Assembly (NCBI RefSeq): GCF_021044755.1
Contig: NZ_JAJNOR010000002.1
Span: 124,001-188,000 of the forward strand
Origin: Lientehia hominis
GTDB taxonomy: Bacteria > Bacillota > Clostridia > Lachnospirales > Lachnospiraceae
Reading direction: 5' to 3'
DNA: 64,000 nt
In this document: one piece after another, positions 16,759-29,100 of the stretch
Position numbering within the stretch: position 1 is the stretch's first letter
Layout of the letters: every line of letters starts with the position of its first letter
The notes under the pieces: model-generated
The model's database searches: none
What the model was told of the DNA's origin: nothing
The model's input: only the letters and a program-made list of their open reading frames with translations
Program-made: the position numbers and the translations under genes

Positions 16759-17658
16759 TCACATAACTCCGCTATCTTTCAAAAACTGCCGTACTATTTT
16801 CTCATACACTGCTTCATCGGATTGATAGCTCTTAGCATGTGCCGCGCCGCTGGCAATATATAAACGTTTTTCTGAGGCGCATGCGTGATAAAGCTGGTAT
16901 GCCATAGTGACCGGAACCAATTCATCGGCATCGCCATGTATGAACAACACTGGAATCTCAGATTTCTCCACCTGAGTCACAGGACTGTATTCCTTAAGGC
17001 TGTATCCTGCTTTCCATCTGCAATACAGTTCAACCGTATTAAGAATCGGAAAAGCCGGCAGATGGTAGCGTTTTCTCAGCTGGTGCCGCAGTTCCTCCCA
17101 GCCGTTGGCAAAACTGCAGTCCGATACCGCGCACTTCACCTGGGAAGGCAGCTTCTCTCCCAAAGATGAAAGGACTGCAGCCGCGCCCATGGATACTCCA
17201 TGAAGGATTATCTTATGTTTCTCTCCAAACCGTTCCACCAGATACCGGCACCAGCTCTGGCAGTCGAGCCTGTCCAGGCATCCAAAACCCATATAATTTC
17301 CTTCACTCTTACCATGACATCTGTCATCCACCAGAAGGACCTGAAAACCGTACCTATCATACATGGGCACAAACGCTCGTCCATCCCGCAGACCGTTTCC
17401 TCTGTAGCCGTGGACAAAAACCACCGTTTTGTCCGACGCCTCCCGGCCGGTCAGAAGCCCGCTGAGTTTTGTCCCGTCAAAGGCGCGGATCTCCAACTCT
17501 TCCCCAATACAATCATCAGTCTGTCCATCGCGGTTGTCCCGCAGGCCGCCTGACTTTTGGCTCCCCAAAAGGCCCTGGAAAATAAACCAGGAACTCAGAA
17601 GATCCGCCGCTGTCAGAATCCCTCCAGCCCCAGCCAGATATTTCATCCATTTTCTCAT
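16759..17658 (-). CDS. membrane-anchored alpha/beta hydrolase
   Basis: About 299 residues. One N-terminal membrane segment (residues 7-30) is followed by an alpha/beta hydrolase domain with FVHGYRGNG (oxyanion region), nucleophile elbow GVSMGA (Ser156), an acid in HGDADELVP and a His in GAAHAKS. This layout matches the BAAT/Fes-type serine hydrolases of Firmicutes near the membrane. The frame opens 27 codons earlier, but those codons overlap the rpoC terminator; GAGG eight nt before the ATG at 17658 supports the shorter form. The substrate is unknown. Confidence 0.85.
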   Translation of the reverse strand: MRKWMKYLAGAGGILTAADLLSSWFIFQGLLGSQKSGGLRDNRDGQTDDCIGEELEIRAFDGTKLSGLLTGREASDKTVVFVHGYRGNGLRDGRAFVPMYDRYGFQVLLVDDRCHGKSEGNYMGFGCLDRLDCQSWCRYLVERFGEKHKIILHGVSMGAAAVLSSLGEKLPSQVKCAVSDCSFANGWEELRHQLRKRYHLPAFPILNTVELYCRWKAGYSLKEYSPVTQVEKSEIPVLFIHGDADELVPVTMAYQLYHACASEKRLYIASGAAHAKSYQSDEAVYEKIVRQFLKDSGVM

Positions 17659-17686
17659 AGACAATTCCTCTACTTTCCCATCCATG

Positions 17687-17728
17687 AAAAAAGGGCCGGA
17701 TTCTCCCCAGGAATCCAGCCCTTTTTTC
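17687..17728 (-). terminator. rpoC terminator
   Basis: AAAAGGGCTGGATTC and GAATCCGGCCCTTTTTT form a long stem just after the rpoC stop on the minus strand, followed by a T run. It separates rpoBC from the downstream hydrolase. Confidence 0.92.
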
Positions 17729-17751
17729 ATATTCCGCACCTGATGCGGTTT

Positions 17752-20700
17752 CTATTCTTCGTCCAAAGACACTTCCACTTCTTCGTCTTCTTCCACAAAA
17801 TCATCTAAATCCTCATCATAGCCGCCTTCTTCCTCTGCGTCTATGCCATCTAAGTCTTCATCATCCGGCTCCTCGGCGAAGGTCATCTCTTCTCCAAAGT
17901 CTCCTCCAAAATCTTCGGACAATACAATTTCATCGTTTTCTTCTATATCTGTATTCAGCTTCACAGAACGATACCGCTTCATACCGGTGCCTGCCGGAAT
18001 CAGCTTACCGATAATGACGTTTTCCTTCAAACCGATAAGCGGATCGACCTTTCCATTGATAGCCGCCTCTGTCAGCACCTTTGTGGTTTCCTGGAAGGAT
18101 GCCGCCGACAGGAAGGAATTGGTGGCCAGAGAAGCTTTGGTGATACCCAGCAGGACCTGCTTGCCCTCAGCCGGCTTTTTATCCTCCGCGATCAGCTGTT
18201 CATTCATGTCATCGAAATCCAGAACTTCCATGGAAGCCCCCGGCAGCACATCGCTGTCACCGCTGTTCTCTATCCGCACCTTCTTAAGCATCTGGCGAAC
18301 AATCACCTCCACATGCTTGTCGTTGATCTCCACACCCTGCAGACGGTAAACTCTCTGTACTTCCTGAATCATATAATCCTGCACGGCGCGGACGCCTTTG
18401 ATCTTCAGGATATCATGAGGGTTCACACTACCTTCTGTCAGCTCGTCGCCTGCCTCCAGTACCTGACCGTCCTGAATCTTGATCCTGGAACCGTAAGGAA
18501 TCAGATAGGTTTTGGAATTTCCGGTCTCATTATCCGTGATGATGATCTCACGTTTCTTTTTCGTATCCTTGATCGTGGCAACACCGCCGAACTCTGCAAT
18601 GATTGCAAGTCCTTTGGGCTTTCTTGCCTCAAAAAGCTCCTCCACACGGGGAAGACCTTGTGTGATATCGTTTCCTGCCACACCGCCGGTATGGAAAGTT
18701 CTCATCGTCAGCTGAGTACCAGGTTCTCCGATGGACTGTGCCGCAATGATACCAACCGCTTCGCCTACCTGCACCGGCTGTCCGGTAGCCATATTGGCAC
18801 CGTAGCACTTCGCACAGATTCCCAGATGGGATTTGCAGGTGAGAATAGTACGGATCTTCACAGAATCCCGTCCCAATCTCTCCAGCACCTTCACGACTGC
18901 CGCCGCACGCTTAGGCGTACAAATGTGATTTTCTTTTACTACCACTTCCCCTGTATCCGGATCCGTGATGGTTTCTGCGATATATCTGCCTGTCAAACGC
19001 TCCTCCAGGCCCTCGATCACTTCCCGTCCGTCCGTAAATGCACGAATCTCCATGCAGGGAATCGCCTTGCCTTCACAGCAGTCAATCTCACGAATGATCA
19101 AATCCTGAGATACGTCTACAAGACGCCTCGTCAGATACCCGGAGTCGGCTGTACGGAGTGCCGTATCGGAAAGTCCCTTACGAGCGCCGTGGGCGGAAAT
19201 GAAATACTCCAAAACGTCCAGTCCCTCACGGAAGTTTGACTTGATGGGCAGCTCAATGGTACGTCCCGTCGTATCCGCCATCAGACCTCGCATTCCGGCC
19301 AGCTGTTTGATCTGCTTATCGGAACCACGGGCCCCGGAGTCAGCCATCATATAGATGTTATTATATTTATCCAGACCGGACAGCAGGTCGTGGGTCAGGA
19401 TGTCGTCGGTATTCTTCCAGGTTTCGATAACCTCTTTATAACGCTCTTCTTCGGTGATCAGACCACGCCGGAAGTTCATGGCGATCCGGTCTACCGTAGC
19501 CTGTGCGTCAGCCACCAGCTTCTTCTTCGTCTCCGGTACGGTCATGTCGGAAATGGATACGGTCATGGCCGCTCTTGTGGAATACCGATAACCCATCGCT
19601 TTGATACTGTCCAGGGTCTCCGCCGTCTTGATGGGGCCATGAGTATTGATGACCTTCTCAAGAATCTGCTTCAGTCCCTTCTTGCCCACATGGAAATCAA
19701 TTTCCAGGCTCAGCTCATTTTCCGGCACGCTCCTGTCCACAAACCCCAGATCCTGAGGAATAATCTCATTGAAGATGAAACGGCCCACCGTGGACTCCAC
19801 GATTCCGTTCTTTACGCTTCCATCCTCCATGGTCTTGCTCACGCGGACCTTGACACGGGAATGGAGTGTAACTGCTTTATTCTCATAGGCGAGAATCGCC
19901 TCGTTGATATTCTTAAATATCATCCCTTCACCTGCGGAGCCGGGACGCTCCTGGGTCAGGTAATAGATTCCCAGCACCATATCCTGGGACGGAACTGCCA
20001 CAGGGCCGCCGTCGGAAGGCTTCAAAAGGTTGTTGGGCGATAAAAGCATGAATCGGCATTCTGCCTGCGCCTCTACGGAAAGAGGAAGATGGACCGCCAT
20101 CTGGTCTCCGTCGAAGTCAGCGTTAAACGCCGTACAAACCAGGGGATGAAGCTTGATCGCTTTCCCTTCTACGAGAATCGGCTCAAATGCCTGGATTCCC
20201 AGTCGGTGCAGAGTAGGAGCACGGTTCAGCATGACCGGATGCTCTTTGATGACGTCTTCCAGAACATCCCAAACTTCCGGCTGAAGTCTCTCCACCATCT
20301 TCTTTGCGCTTTTTATATTATGAGTGGTGCCGTTGGCCACAAGCTCCTTCATCACAAAGGGCTTGAAAAGCTCGATTGCCATCTCCTTAGGCAGACCGCA
20401 CTGATAAATCTTAAGCTCCGGACCTACCACGATAACGGAACGGCCGGAATAATCGACACGCTTGCCGAGCAGATTCTGGCGGAAACGTCCCTGCTTTCCC
20501 TTTAACATATCGGAAAGAGACTTTAACGGGCGGTTCCCCGGCCCAGTAACAGGGCGGCCTCTCCTGCCGTTGTCAATCAGGGCATCTACCGCTTCCTGGA
20601 GCATACGCTTTTCATTACGCACAATGATATCCGGCGCCCCCAGCTCCAGAAGCCTTGCCAGACGATTGTTTCTGTTGATGATCCTTCTGTACAGGTCATT

Positions 20701-21483
20701 CAGGTCAGACGTGGCAAACCGGCCTCCGTCCAGCTGTACCATGGGACGCAGATCGGGAGGGATTACCGGAATCACATCCATGATCATCCATTCCGGCTTG
20801 TTCCCGGATGCGCGGAACGCCTCCACAACCTCCAGACGCTTGATGATCCTGGCCCGTTTCTGTCCGCTGGATTCCTTGAGACCCTTCCGCAGCTCAGCGG
20901 AATCCTTCTCCAGATCGATGGAACGCAGAAGCTCCTGTACCGCCTCGGCTCCCATTCCCACCCGGAACGTATTGCCCCATTTATCATAAGCTTCCCGGAA
21001 TTCTTTTTCCGAAAGCACCTGCTTATACTGCAGATCTGTCTCTCCTTTGTCCAGAACGATATAAGATGCGAAATACAGCACCTTCTCCAATGTGCGGGGC
21101 GACAGATCCAATATCAGTCCCATACGGCTGGGAATCCCTTTAAAATACCAAATATGGGACACCGGGGCCGCCAGGGCGATATGGCCCATACGCTCTCTCC
21201 GGACGCTGGCTTTTGTCACTTCTACGCCGCACCGGTCGCAGATGACTCCTTTGTATCTGATTTTCTTATATTTACCGCAGTGGCACTCCCAGTCCTTGCT
21301 GGGCCCGAAAATACGCTCGCAGAACAGGCCGTCCTTTTCCGGTTTCAGCGTCCTGTAATTGATGGTCTCCGGCTTTTTAACTTCGCCTCTTGACCATTCC
21401 AGAATCTTTTCCGGAGATGCCAGGCCGATTTTGATCGCGTCAAAAGTCAACGGCTGATAGGTTTCATTCGTTGTTTCAGGCAT
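17752..21483 (-). CDS. rpoC: DNA-directed RNA polymerase subunit beta'
   Basis: The 1243-residue catalytic subunit of RNA polymerase. The N-terminal zinc-ribbon CHCGKYKKIRYKGVICDRCG lies near residue 70 and the Mg2+-binding NADFDGDQM near residue 450, with the bridge and trigger regions further on (MRTFHTGGVAGNDITQGLPR). The last 50 residues are an acidic tail of Asp and Glu, as in Lachnospiraceae. It lies 61 bp after rpoB and is followed by a terminator, not by rpsL/rpsG/fusA. Confidence 0.99.
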   Translation of the reverse strand: MPETTNETYQPLTFDAIKIGLASPEKILEWSRGEVKKPETINYRTLKPEKDGLFCERIFGPSKDWECHCGKYKKIRYKGVICDRCGVEVTKASVRRERMGHIALAAPVSHIWYFKGIPSRMGLILDLSPRTLEKVLYFASYIVLDKGETDLQYKQVLSEKEFREAYDKWGNTFRVGMGAEAVQELLRSIDLEKDSAELRKGLKESSGQKRARIIKRLEVVEAFRASGNKPEWMIMDVIPVIPPDLRPMVQLDGGRFATSDLNDLYRRIINRNNRLARLLELGAPDIIVRNEKRMLQEAVDALIDNGRRGRPVTGPGNRPLKSLSDMLKGKQGRFRQNLLGKRVDYSGRSVIVVGPELKIYQCGLPKEMAIELFKPFVMKELVANGTTHNIKSAKKMVERLQPEVWDVLEDVIKEHPVMLNRAPTLHRLGIQAFEPILVEGKAIKLHPLVCTAFNADFDGDQMAVHLPLSVEAQAECRFMLLSPNNLLKPSDGGPVAVPSQDMVLGIYYLTQERPGSAGEGMIFKNINEAILAYENKAVTLHSRVKVRVSKTMEDGSVKNGIVESTVGRFIFNEIIPQDLGFVDRSVPENELSLEIDFHVGKKGLKQILEKVINTHGPIKTAETLDSIKAMGYRYSTRAAMTVSISDMTVPETKKKLVADAQATVDRIAMNFRRGLITEEERYKEVIETWKNTDDILTHDLLSGLDKYNNIYMMADSGARGSDKQIKQLAGMRGLMADTTGRTIELPIKSNFREGLDVLEYFISAHGARKGLSDTALRTADSGYLTRRLVDVSQDLIIREIDCCEGKAIPCMEIRAFTDGREVIEGLEERLTGRYIAETITDPDTGEVVVKENHICTPKRAAAVVKVLERLGRDSVKIRTILTCKSHLGICAKCYGANMATGQPVQVGEAVGIIAAQSIGEPGTQLTMRTFHTGGVAGNDITQGLPRVEELFEARKPKGLAIIAEFGGVATIKDTKKKREIIITDNETGNSKTYLIPYGSRIKIQDGQVLEAGDELTEGSVNPHDILKIKGVRAVQDYMIQEVQRVYRLQGVEINDKHVEVIVRQMLKKVRIENSGDSDVLPGASMEVLDFDDMNEQLIAEDKKPAEGKQVLLGITKASLATNSFLSAASFQETTKVLTEAAINGKVDPLIGLKENVIIGKLIPAGTGMKRYRSVKLNTDIEENDEIVLSEDFGGDFGEEMTFAEEPDDEDLDGIDAEEEGGYDEDLDDFVEEDEEVEVSLDEE

Positions 21484-21544
21484 GAGTGGTTCTCCCTTCT
21501 ATCTATATCCATGTCTCGGTATACATCCACGAATTATTCAGGAT

Positions 21545-25405
<3,861 letters not shown>

Positions 25406-25500
25406 TGACGTTTCACCCCTGTTTTCTTTATAATCAACTACAAGTAATCATTTAACCATTCCAATCTCAGGGCACATGAGACCACAATAGTGCACATTCC

Positions 25501-25529
25501 ATCTTAACATCTCGAAGTCAAGCTGTCAA
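25501..25529 (-). promoter_or_regulatory. sigma-A promoter of rpoBC
   Basis: Perfect TTGACA at 25524-25529 and TAAGAT at 25501-25506 with a 17-bp spacer, giving a leader of about 90 nt before rpoB. Confidence 0.85.
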
Positions 25530-25592
25530 TTGATTTTTTCTTAATAATTGCCATATTTTACATAGTTTATGCGTTTTTCCTGCCTTATTTGC

Positions 25593-25621
25593 TTGCAACT
25601 CGTCCAGATTAATGGTATAAT
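25593..25621 (+). promoter_or_regulatory. sigma-A promoter of the gene at 25658
   Basis: TTGCAA at 25593-25598 and perfect TATAAT at 25616-25621 with a 17-bp spacer, divergent from the rpoBC promoter. Confidence 0.85.
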
Positions 25622-25657
25622 GCAAGGTGCGCGAAAAAATTTCAGGAGGTACCCTTT

Positions 25658-26098
25658 ATGGCTTTGTGGTTAAAGATCGTAATCATCGTTTTGGTGATTG
25701 TCGTTGCCGCTCTGGTCGCTCTTTACATCCTGGGAACCAAAATGCAGAAGAAGCAGGCTGAACAGCAGTCCATGATGGAAGCCATGGCCCAGACGGTGTC
25801 CATGCTCGTCATTGACAAGAAGCGGCTGAAGATCAAGGATGCCGGATTCCCGAAAATGGTGTATGAACAGACCCCGAAATACTTACGAAGGGCGAAGGTC
25901 CCTGTGGTCAAGGCAAAGGTCGGGCCGAAGATCATGACTCTGATGTGCGACGAGCAGGCGTTTGCCGTTCTTCCTATTAAACAGGAAGCCAAAGTAGTCA
26001 TCAGTGGCATTTACATCACCAGTGTCAAAAGCGTGCGCGGTTCTATCGTGGCGCCGCCCAAGAAAAAAGGCTTGTTTGCCCGTTTCCGGAGAAAGTGA
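25658..26098 (+). CDS. conserved single-pass membrane protein of unknown function
   Basis: A 146-residue protein. Residues 4-26 form one membrane anchor, then a soluble region (SMLVIDKKRLKIKDAGFP, KYLRRAKVPVVKAKVGPKIMTLMCDEQAFAVLPIKQEAKVVISG) and a basic end (PPKKKGLFARFRRK). It has a good promoter and AGGAGG ribosome site, so it is a real gene. The compact beta-rich middle part suggests a small cytoplasmic domain tethered to the membrane. I recognise no named function. Confidence 0.8.
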   Translation: MALWLKIVIIVLVIVVAALVALYILGTKMQKKQAEQQSMMEAMAQTVSMLVIDKKRLKIKDAGFPKMVYEQTPKYLRRAKVPVVKAKVGPKIMTLMCDEQAFAVLPIKQEAKVVISGIYITSVKSVRGSIVAPPKKKGLFARFRRK

Positions 26099-26149
26099 GC
26101 CGAAGAACACGAACATAGACAGACTACAACTTACAAAGATTGCTCAAGG

Positions 26150-26199
26150 GGCTATATATTTTCTTTGTTTTCTGATTCAAAACAAAGGGATATACAGCC
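26150..26199 (+). other. long hairpin between two plus-strand genes
   Basis: A perfect 9-bp CTTTGTTTT/AAAACAAAG stem with a 7-nt loop is extended outward by TATA/TATA and GGCT/AGCC pairs. It is followed by CTTTCTATTTC rather than a clean T run, so it may be a weak terminator of the gene at 25658 or a leader element of the MATE gene at 26237. Confidence 0.6.
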
Positions 26200-26236
26200 T
26201 CTTTCTATTTCTTTAAATACAGAAAGGATAATACCA

Positions 26237-27616
26237 ATGAAATCATCAGCTACCACCGGGAAGGCTCCATCTTCCAATCCACTCGGCAGCGCGAAAATGT
26301 TCCCCCTCCTCATCAAAATGGCCGTTCCTCCTATGTTGTCCATGCTCATTCAGTCTCTATACAATATTGTAGACAGCATCTTTGTGGCCCGGCTGAGCAG
26401 CGATGCCCTCTCCGCCGTCTCCATCATCTACCCCATACAGAATCTTTCCCTGGCTCTGGCCGTCGGGACCGGAGTCGGCATCAACTCCTACATTGCCCGC
26501 AATATGGGGGCCGGCCGCACTTCTGCCGCGGAGGACGCTCCTGCTGTCGGCATGATTCTGACGGGCATCCACTATGTGATCCTGACCCTTCTGGCCTGTC
26601 TTCTCATCCGTCCCTTTGTGGGCATGTATACACAGGATGTTTCCATCCGGTCCATGTGCTATTCTTATGGATATATCGTCATGATCTTTTCCTTCGGCCA
26701 GCTGTTCCATATCACGGCGGAGAAAATCCTGCAGTCCACCGGGAACATGACAGCGCCTCTTATCCTGGTGGGAATCGGCTGTATCATCAATATCATTCTG
26801 GACCCGATCATGATCTTCGGTCTCCTGGGTTTTCCTGCCCTCGGAGTTGCAGGCGCCGCCATCGCCACCGTGACCGGTCAGATCATCTCTGGATCCATCG
26901 GCATTCTCATGGTAGCCAGGGGAAAGGCGGGGCTCCCCCTGCGCCGCCCGCACCGGGGCATGATCACCGGAAATATCCTGAAACAGATCTATAGTGTGGC
27001 CATTCCCTCCACCATGATCATGGCGCTGCCCTCTATCCTGGTCGCCGGACTGAACCGGATCCTTTCCGGCTTTTCTCAAATGGCAGTCACCGTATTCGGC
27101 GTCTATTATAAACTGCAGACCTTTGTCTATATGCCGGCCAACGGCCTGGTGCAGGGCATTCGCCCGGTCATATCCTTCAATTACGGAGCCGGAAACACAA
27201 AACGGGAAACGGACGCCGTCCGCATTTCTCTGATGATCTCCGCGGCAGTGATGGCCGCCGGCACTCTCCTCTCTCAGGCCGTACCGGTCCCCATTCTGCA
27301 GATCTTCAACTCGGACAAAAACATGCTGTCCATGGGGGAAACAGCCCTCCGGATCATCAGCATCGGCTTTATCCCCTCAGCTCTCGGAATCATTGCCTCA
27401 GCGGTGTTTGAATCCATAGGAAAGGGACTGCCCAGCCTGAGTGTCACGCTGCTGCGCCAGCTGGTCATCGTTCTTCCTCTGTCCTTCCTTCTTTCCCGGA
27501 CATTCGGCCTGAACGGCGTCTGGACCGCCCTGCCCGTATCGGAAGCGATAACCGCCGTATACGCCGGGGTCCTGCTCACAAAAGAGCTGAAAAAGCAGAG
27601 AGTAATACACTCTTAA
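26237..27616 (+). CDS. MATE family efflux transporter
   Basis: A 459-residue, roughly 12-helix MATE protein (SLYNIVDSIFVARLSSDALSAVS and VGTGVGINSYIARNMGAG motifs). The frame is open 24 codons upstream, but AAAGGAT seven nt before the ATG at 26237 fixes the start. It is expected to export small cationic compounds and is the third MATE gene of the window. It shares a bidirectional terminator with the convergent formate-type transporter. The substrate is unknown. Confidence 0.9.
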   Translation: MKSSATTGKAPSSNPLGSAKMFPLLIKMAVPPMLSMLIQSLYNIVDSIFVARLSSDALSAVSIIYPIQNLSLALAVGTGVGINSYIARNMGAGRTSAAEDAPAVGMILTGIHYVILTLLACLLIRPFVGMYTQDVSIRSMCYSYGYIVMIFSFGQLFHITAEKILQSTGNMTAPLILVGIGCIINIILDPIMIFGLLGFPALGVAGAAIATVTGQIISGSIGILMVARGKAGLPLRRPHRGMITGNILKQIYSVAIPSTMIMALPSILVAGLNRILSGFSQMAVTVFGVYYKLQTFVYMPANGLVQGIRPVISFNYGAGNTKRETDAVRISLMISAAVMAAGTLLSQAVPVPILQIFNSDKNMLSMGETALRIISIGFIPSALGIIASAVFESIGKGLPSLSVTLLRQLVIVLPLSFLLSRTFGLNGVWTALPVSEAITAVYAGVLLTKELKKQRVIHS

Positions 27617-27631
27617 TGCTCTATGTATTAA

Positions 27632-27670
27632 AACAGCGTGCCGTCTACCCACGGCACGCTGTTCTTTTTT
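27632..27670. terminator. bidirectional terminator
   Basis: A 13-bp stem, AACAGCGTGCCGT/ACGGCACGCTGTT with a 6-nt loop, has a T run on one side and an A run on the other. It serves the MATE gene and the convergent transporter gene. Confidence 0.92.
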
Positions 27671-27694
27671 GATACCTTCTATATTGATTATAAT

Positions 27695-28462
27695 TTATTT
27701 TCTGCTGATCAGATAGTAAGGCAGTGCAGTGAACACGATACCTCCCACCATGTTGCCCAGGGTAACGAACAGCAGGTTGTTCAAAACGCCGCCGATGGAA
27801 ATCGCCACACCGTTAGGATCAAGAAGCCCTACGCTGAAGAATGTCATGTTGGCAATGCTGTGCTCACAGCTGCACACCATAAAGATCATGATGCACCACA
27901 CAGTCATGATCAGCTTGCCGGTTTCGGACTTCATTTTGATTCCGCACCATACAGCCAGACATACGCAGATATTGCAGATAATTCCCTTAAAGAAAAGTAC
28001 AAGCGCCGGCGCAGAAGCTTTTGCCGCGGCTGCCGTAGCGAAATATGTACCTACATCACCGGTAGGAACCTTGGTGAAATGGAACAGGACAGAAATTAAG
28101 ATGGAACCCACCAGGTTTCCAACATAGCAGAAGACCCAAAGCTTGATGGCTCCGCTCCAGCTGATCTCTTTTTTCATAGCCGCGGAAGACATCACGAAAT
28201 TGTTGCCCGTAAACAGTTCGGCTCCGGCCATGATAACAAGGCTCAGTGCGGATGCAAACAGGAAGCTGGTAGTGATCTTCACTGCACCATCGGCCCCTGC
28301 TGCCGTCATGATCCCGCCCATGGTAAAGCTGATGAGACCGCCCAGTCCAATGAACATACCGGCTACCATGGCAGAGATGAAATAACCGAGCGGGTTATTC
28401 TTCATGAAATTCAGCTTGTTTTTTCCTGCATTCGCCACTGCCTGAAACTCGTCTTTAAACAT
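27695..28462 (-). CDS. formate/nitrite family transporter
   Basis: A 255-residue pentameric channel-type transporter of the FNT family (FocA, NirC, HSC). The AELFTGN motif and the central pore His in the SCEHSIANM motif are intact, with six membrane segments. Most likely it moves formate across the cell membrane in a mixed-acid fermenter; nitrite or hydrosulfide cannot be excluded by sequence. The gene lies behind a ZTP-type riboswitch with a terminator, which ties its expression to folate/one-carbon status and supports formate as substrate. Confidence 0.93.
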   Translation of the reverse strand: MFKDEFQAVANAGKNKLNFMKNNPLGYFISAMVAGMFIGLGGLISFTMGGIMTAAGADGAVKITTSFLFASALSLVIMAGAELFTGNNFVMSSAAMKKEISWSGAIKLWVFCYVGNLVGSILISVLFHFTKVPTGDVGTYFATAAAAKASAPALVLFFKGIICNICVCLAVWCGIKMKSETGKLIMTVWCIMIFMVCSCEHSIANMTFFSVGLLDPNGVAISIGGVLNNLLFVTLGNMVGGIVFTALPYYLISRK

Positions 28463-28629
28463 AATACTGCTCCTCCTTTAAATCGCGCCATCCTGCAGAA
28501 ACCCCATTATATACCTTCCGCACATGGCCTGTGTAATGTGGGCACTCGCATTGTCCGGCCCCCGCCCCCTACGCCTCCGCTCCGGAAATTCCGTCTGTCA
28601 AAAGGCCCGTGCATCCCTCTTCAGGATAC

Positions 28630-28665
28630 AAAAAAGGACAGCATCCGTGATCCACAAATGCTGCC
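28630..28665 (-). terminator. riboswitch-controlled terminator
   Basis: A 13-bp stem GGCAGCATTTGTG/ACGGATGCTGTCC (with G-U pairs) ends in TTTTTT. Its 5' arm overlaps the aptamer's GGGCA, so the two folds compete. Confidence 0.85.
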
Positions 28666-28740
28666 CAGACGGTCGGCTCATATGGGCTTCGACTACACCG
28701 TGTTTCTCACGTTTGCCCGTCAGCAATCGAAGCCTTTGTT
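28630..28740 (-). ncRNA. ZTP (pfl) riboswitch with terminator platform
   Basis: On the minus strand the leader reads GGCTTCGA...TCGAAGCC (P1) enclosing TGACGGGC (consensus UGACUGGC) and a P2 hairpin CGTG-AGAAA-CACG, then a linker and the 3' signature CCGTCTGGGCA (consensus CCGCCUGGGCA). The 3' signature overlaps the first arm of an intrinsic terminator (GGCAGCATTTGTG...ACGGATGCTGTCC, then a T run). Binding of ZTP/AICAR-type signal would stabilise the aptamer and prevent termination upstream of the formate-type transporter. J2 (GUGUAG for GGGGAG) is divergent. Confidence 0.8.
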
Positions 28741-28750
28741 CTATGTTAAT

Positions 28751-28779
28751 AATATAACACACCTTCTGGAATTCGTCAA
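28751..28779 (-). promoter_or_regulatory. sigma-A promoter of the riboswitch transcript
   Basis: TTGACG at 28774-28779 and TATATT at 28751-28756 with a 17-bp spacer, starting the leader about 12 nt before P1. It overlaps the region just past the yajC stop. Confidence 0.85.
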
Positions 28780-28792
28780 CCTCTTTTACCGA

Positions 28793-29098
28793 TTATTCTG
28801 CAACTTCTGATTTTTCCACATTGGCTATGGCAGTCTTCTCCATGGGAATACGGCAGTTCTTGTTGCTTCCGAACTCCACGATCACCACGTCATCTGTAAT
28901 ATCAATGATAACGCCATAGAAGCCGCTTGTTGTCACCACACTATCTCCGATCTCCAGGCTGGAAATCAATGACTGCAGCTTTTTCTGCTGTTTTTTCTGA
29001 GGCCTGATCGCAATAAAATACATGAAACCGATGATGACCACAATATAAATGACCCAAAAACCTACACCGCCCATACCACTGGCTGCCACAAAATTCAT
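28793..29098 (-). CDS. yajC: preprotein translocase subunit YajC
   Basis: A 101-residue single-pass membrane protein that associates with SecDF. One membrane segment (about residues 11-33, GGVGFWVIYIVVIIGFMYF) is followed by the hallmark RPQKKQQKKLQSLISSLEIGDSVVTTSG. GGAG seven nt upstream favours the second in-frame ATG (29098), leaving 2 bp after the tgt stop. It is the last gene of the scfA-scfB-secDF-tgt-yajC operon. Confidence 0.95.
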   Translation of the reverse strand: MNFVAASGMGGVGFWVIYIVVIIGFMYFIAIRPQKKQQKKLQSLISSLEIGDSVVTTSGFYGVIIDITDDVVIVEFGSNKNCRIPMEKTAIANVEKSEVAE

Positions 29099-29100
29099 AT

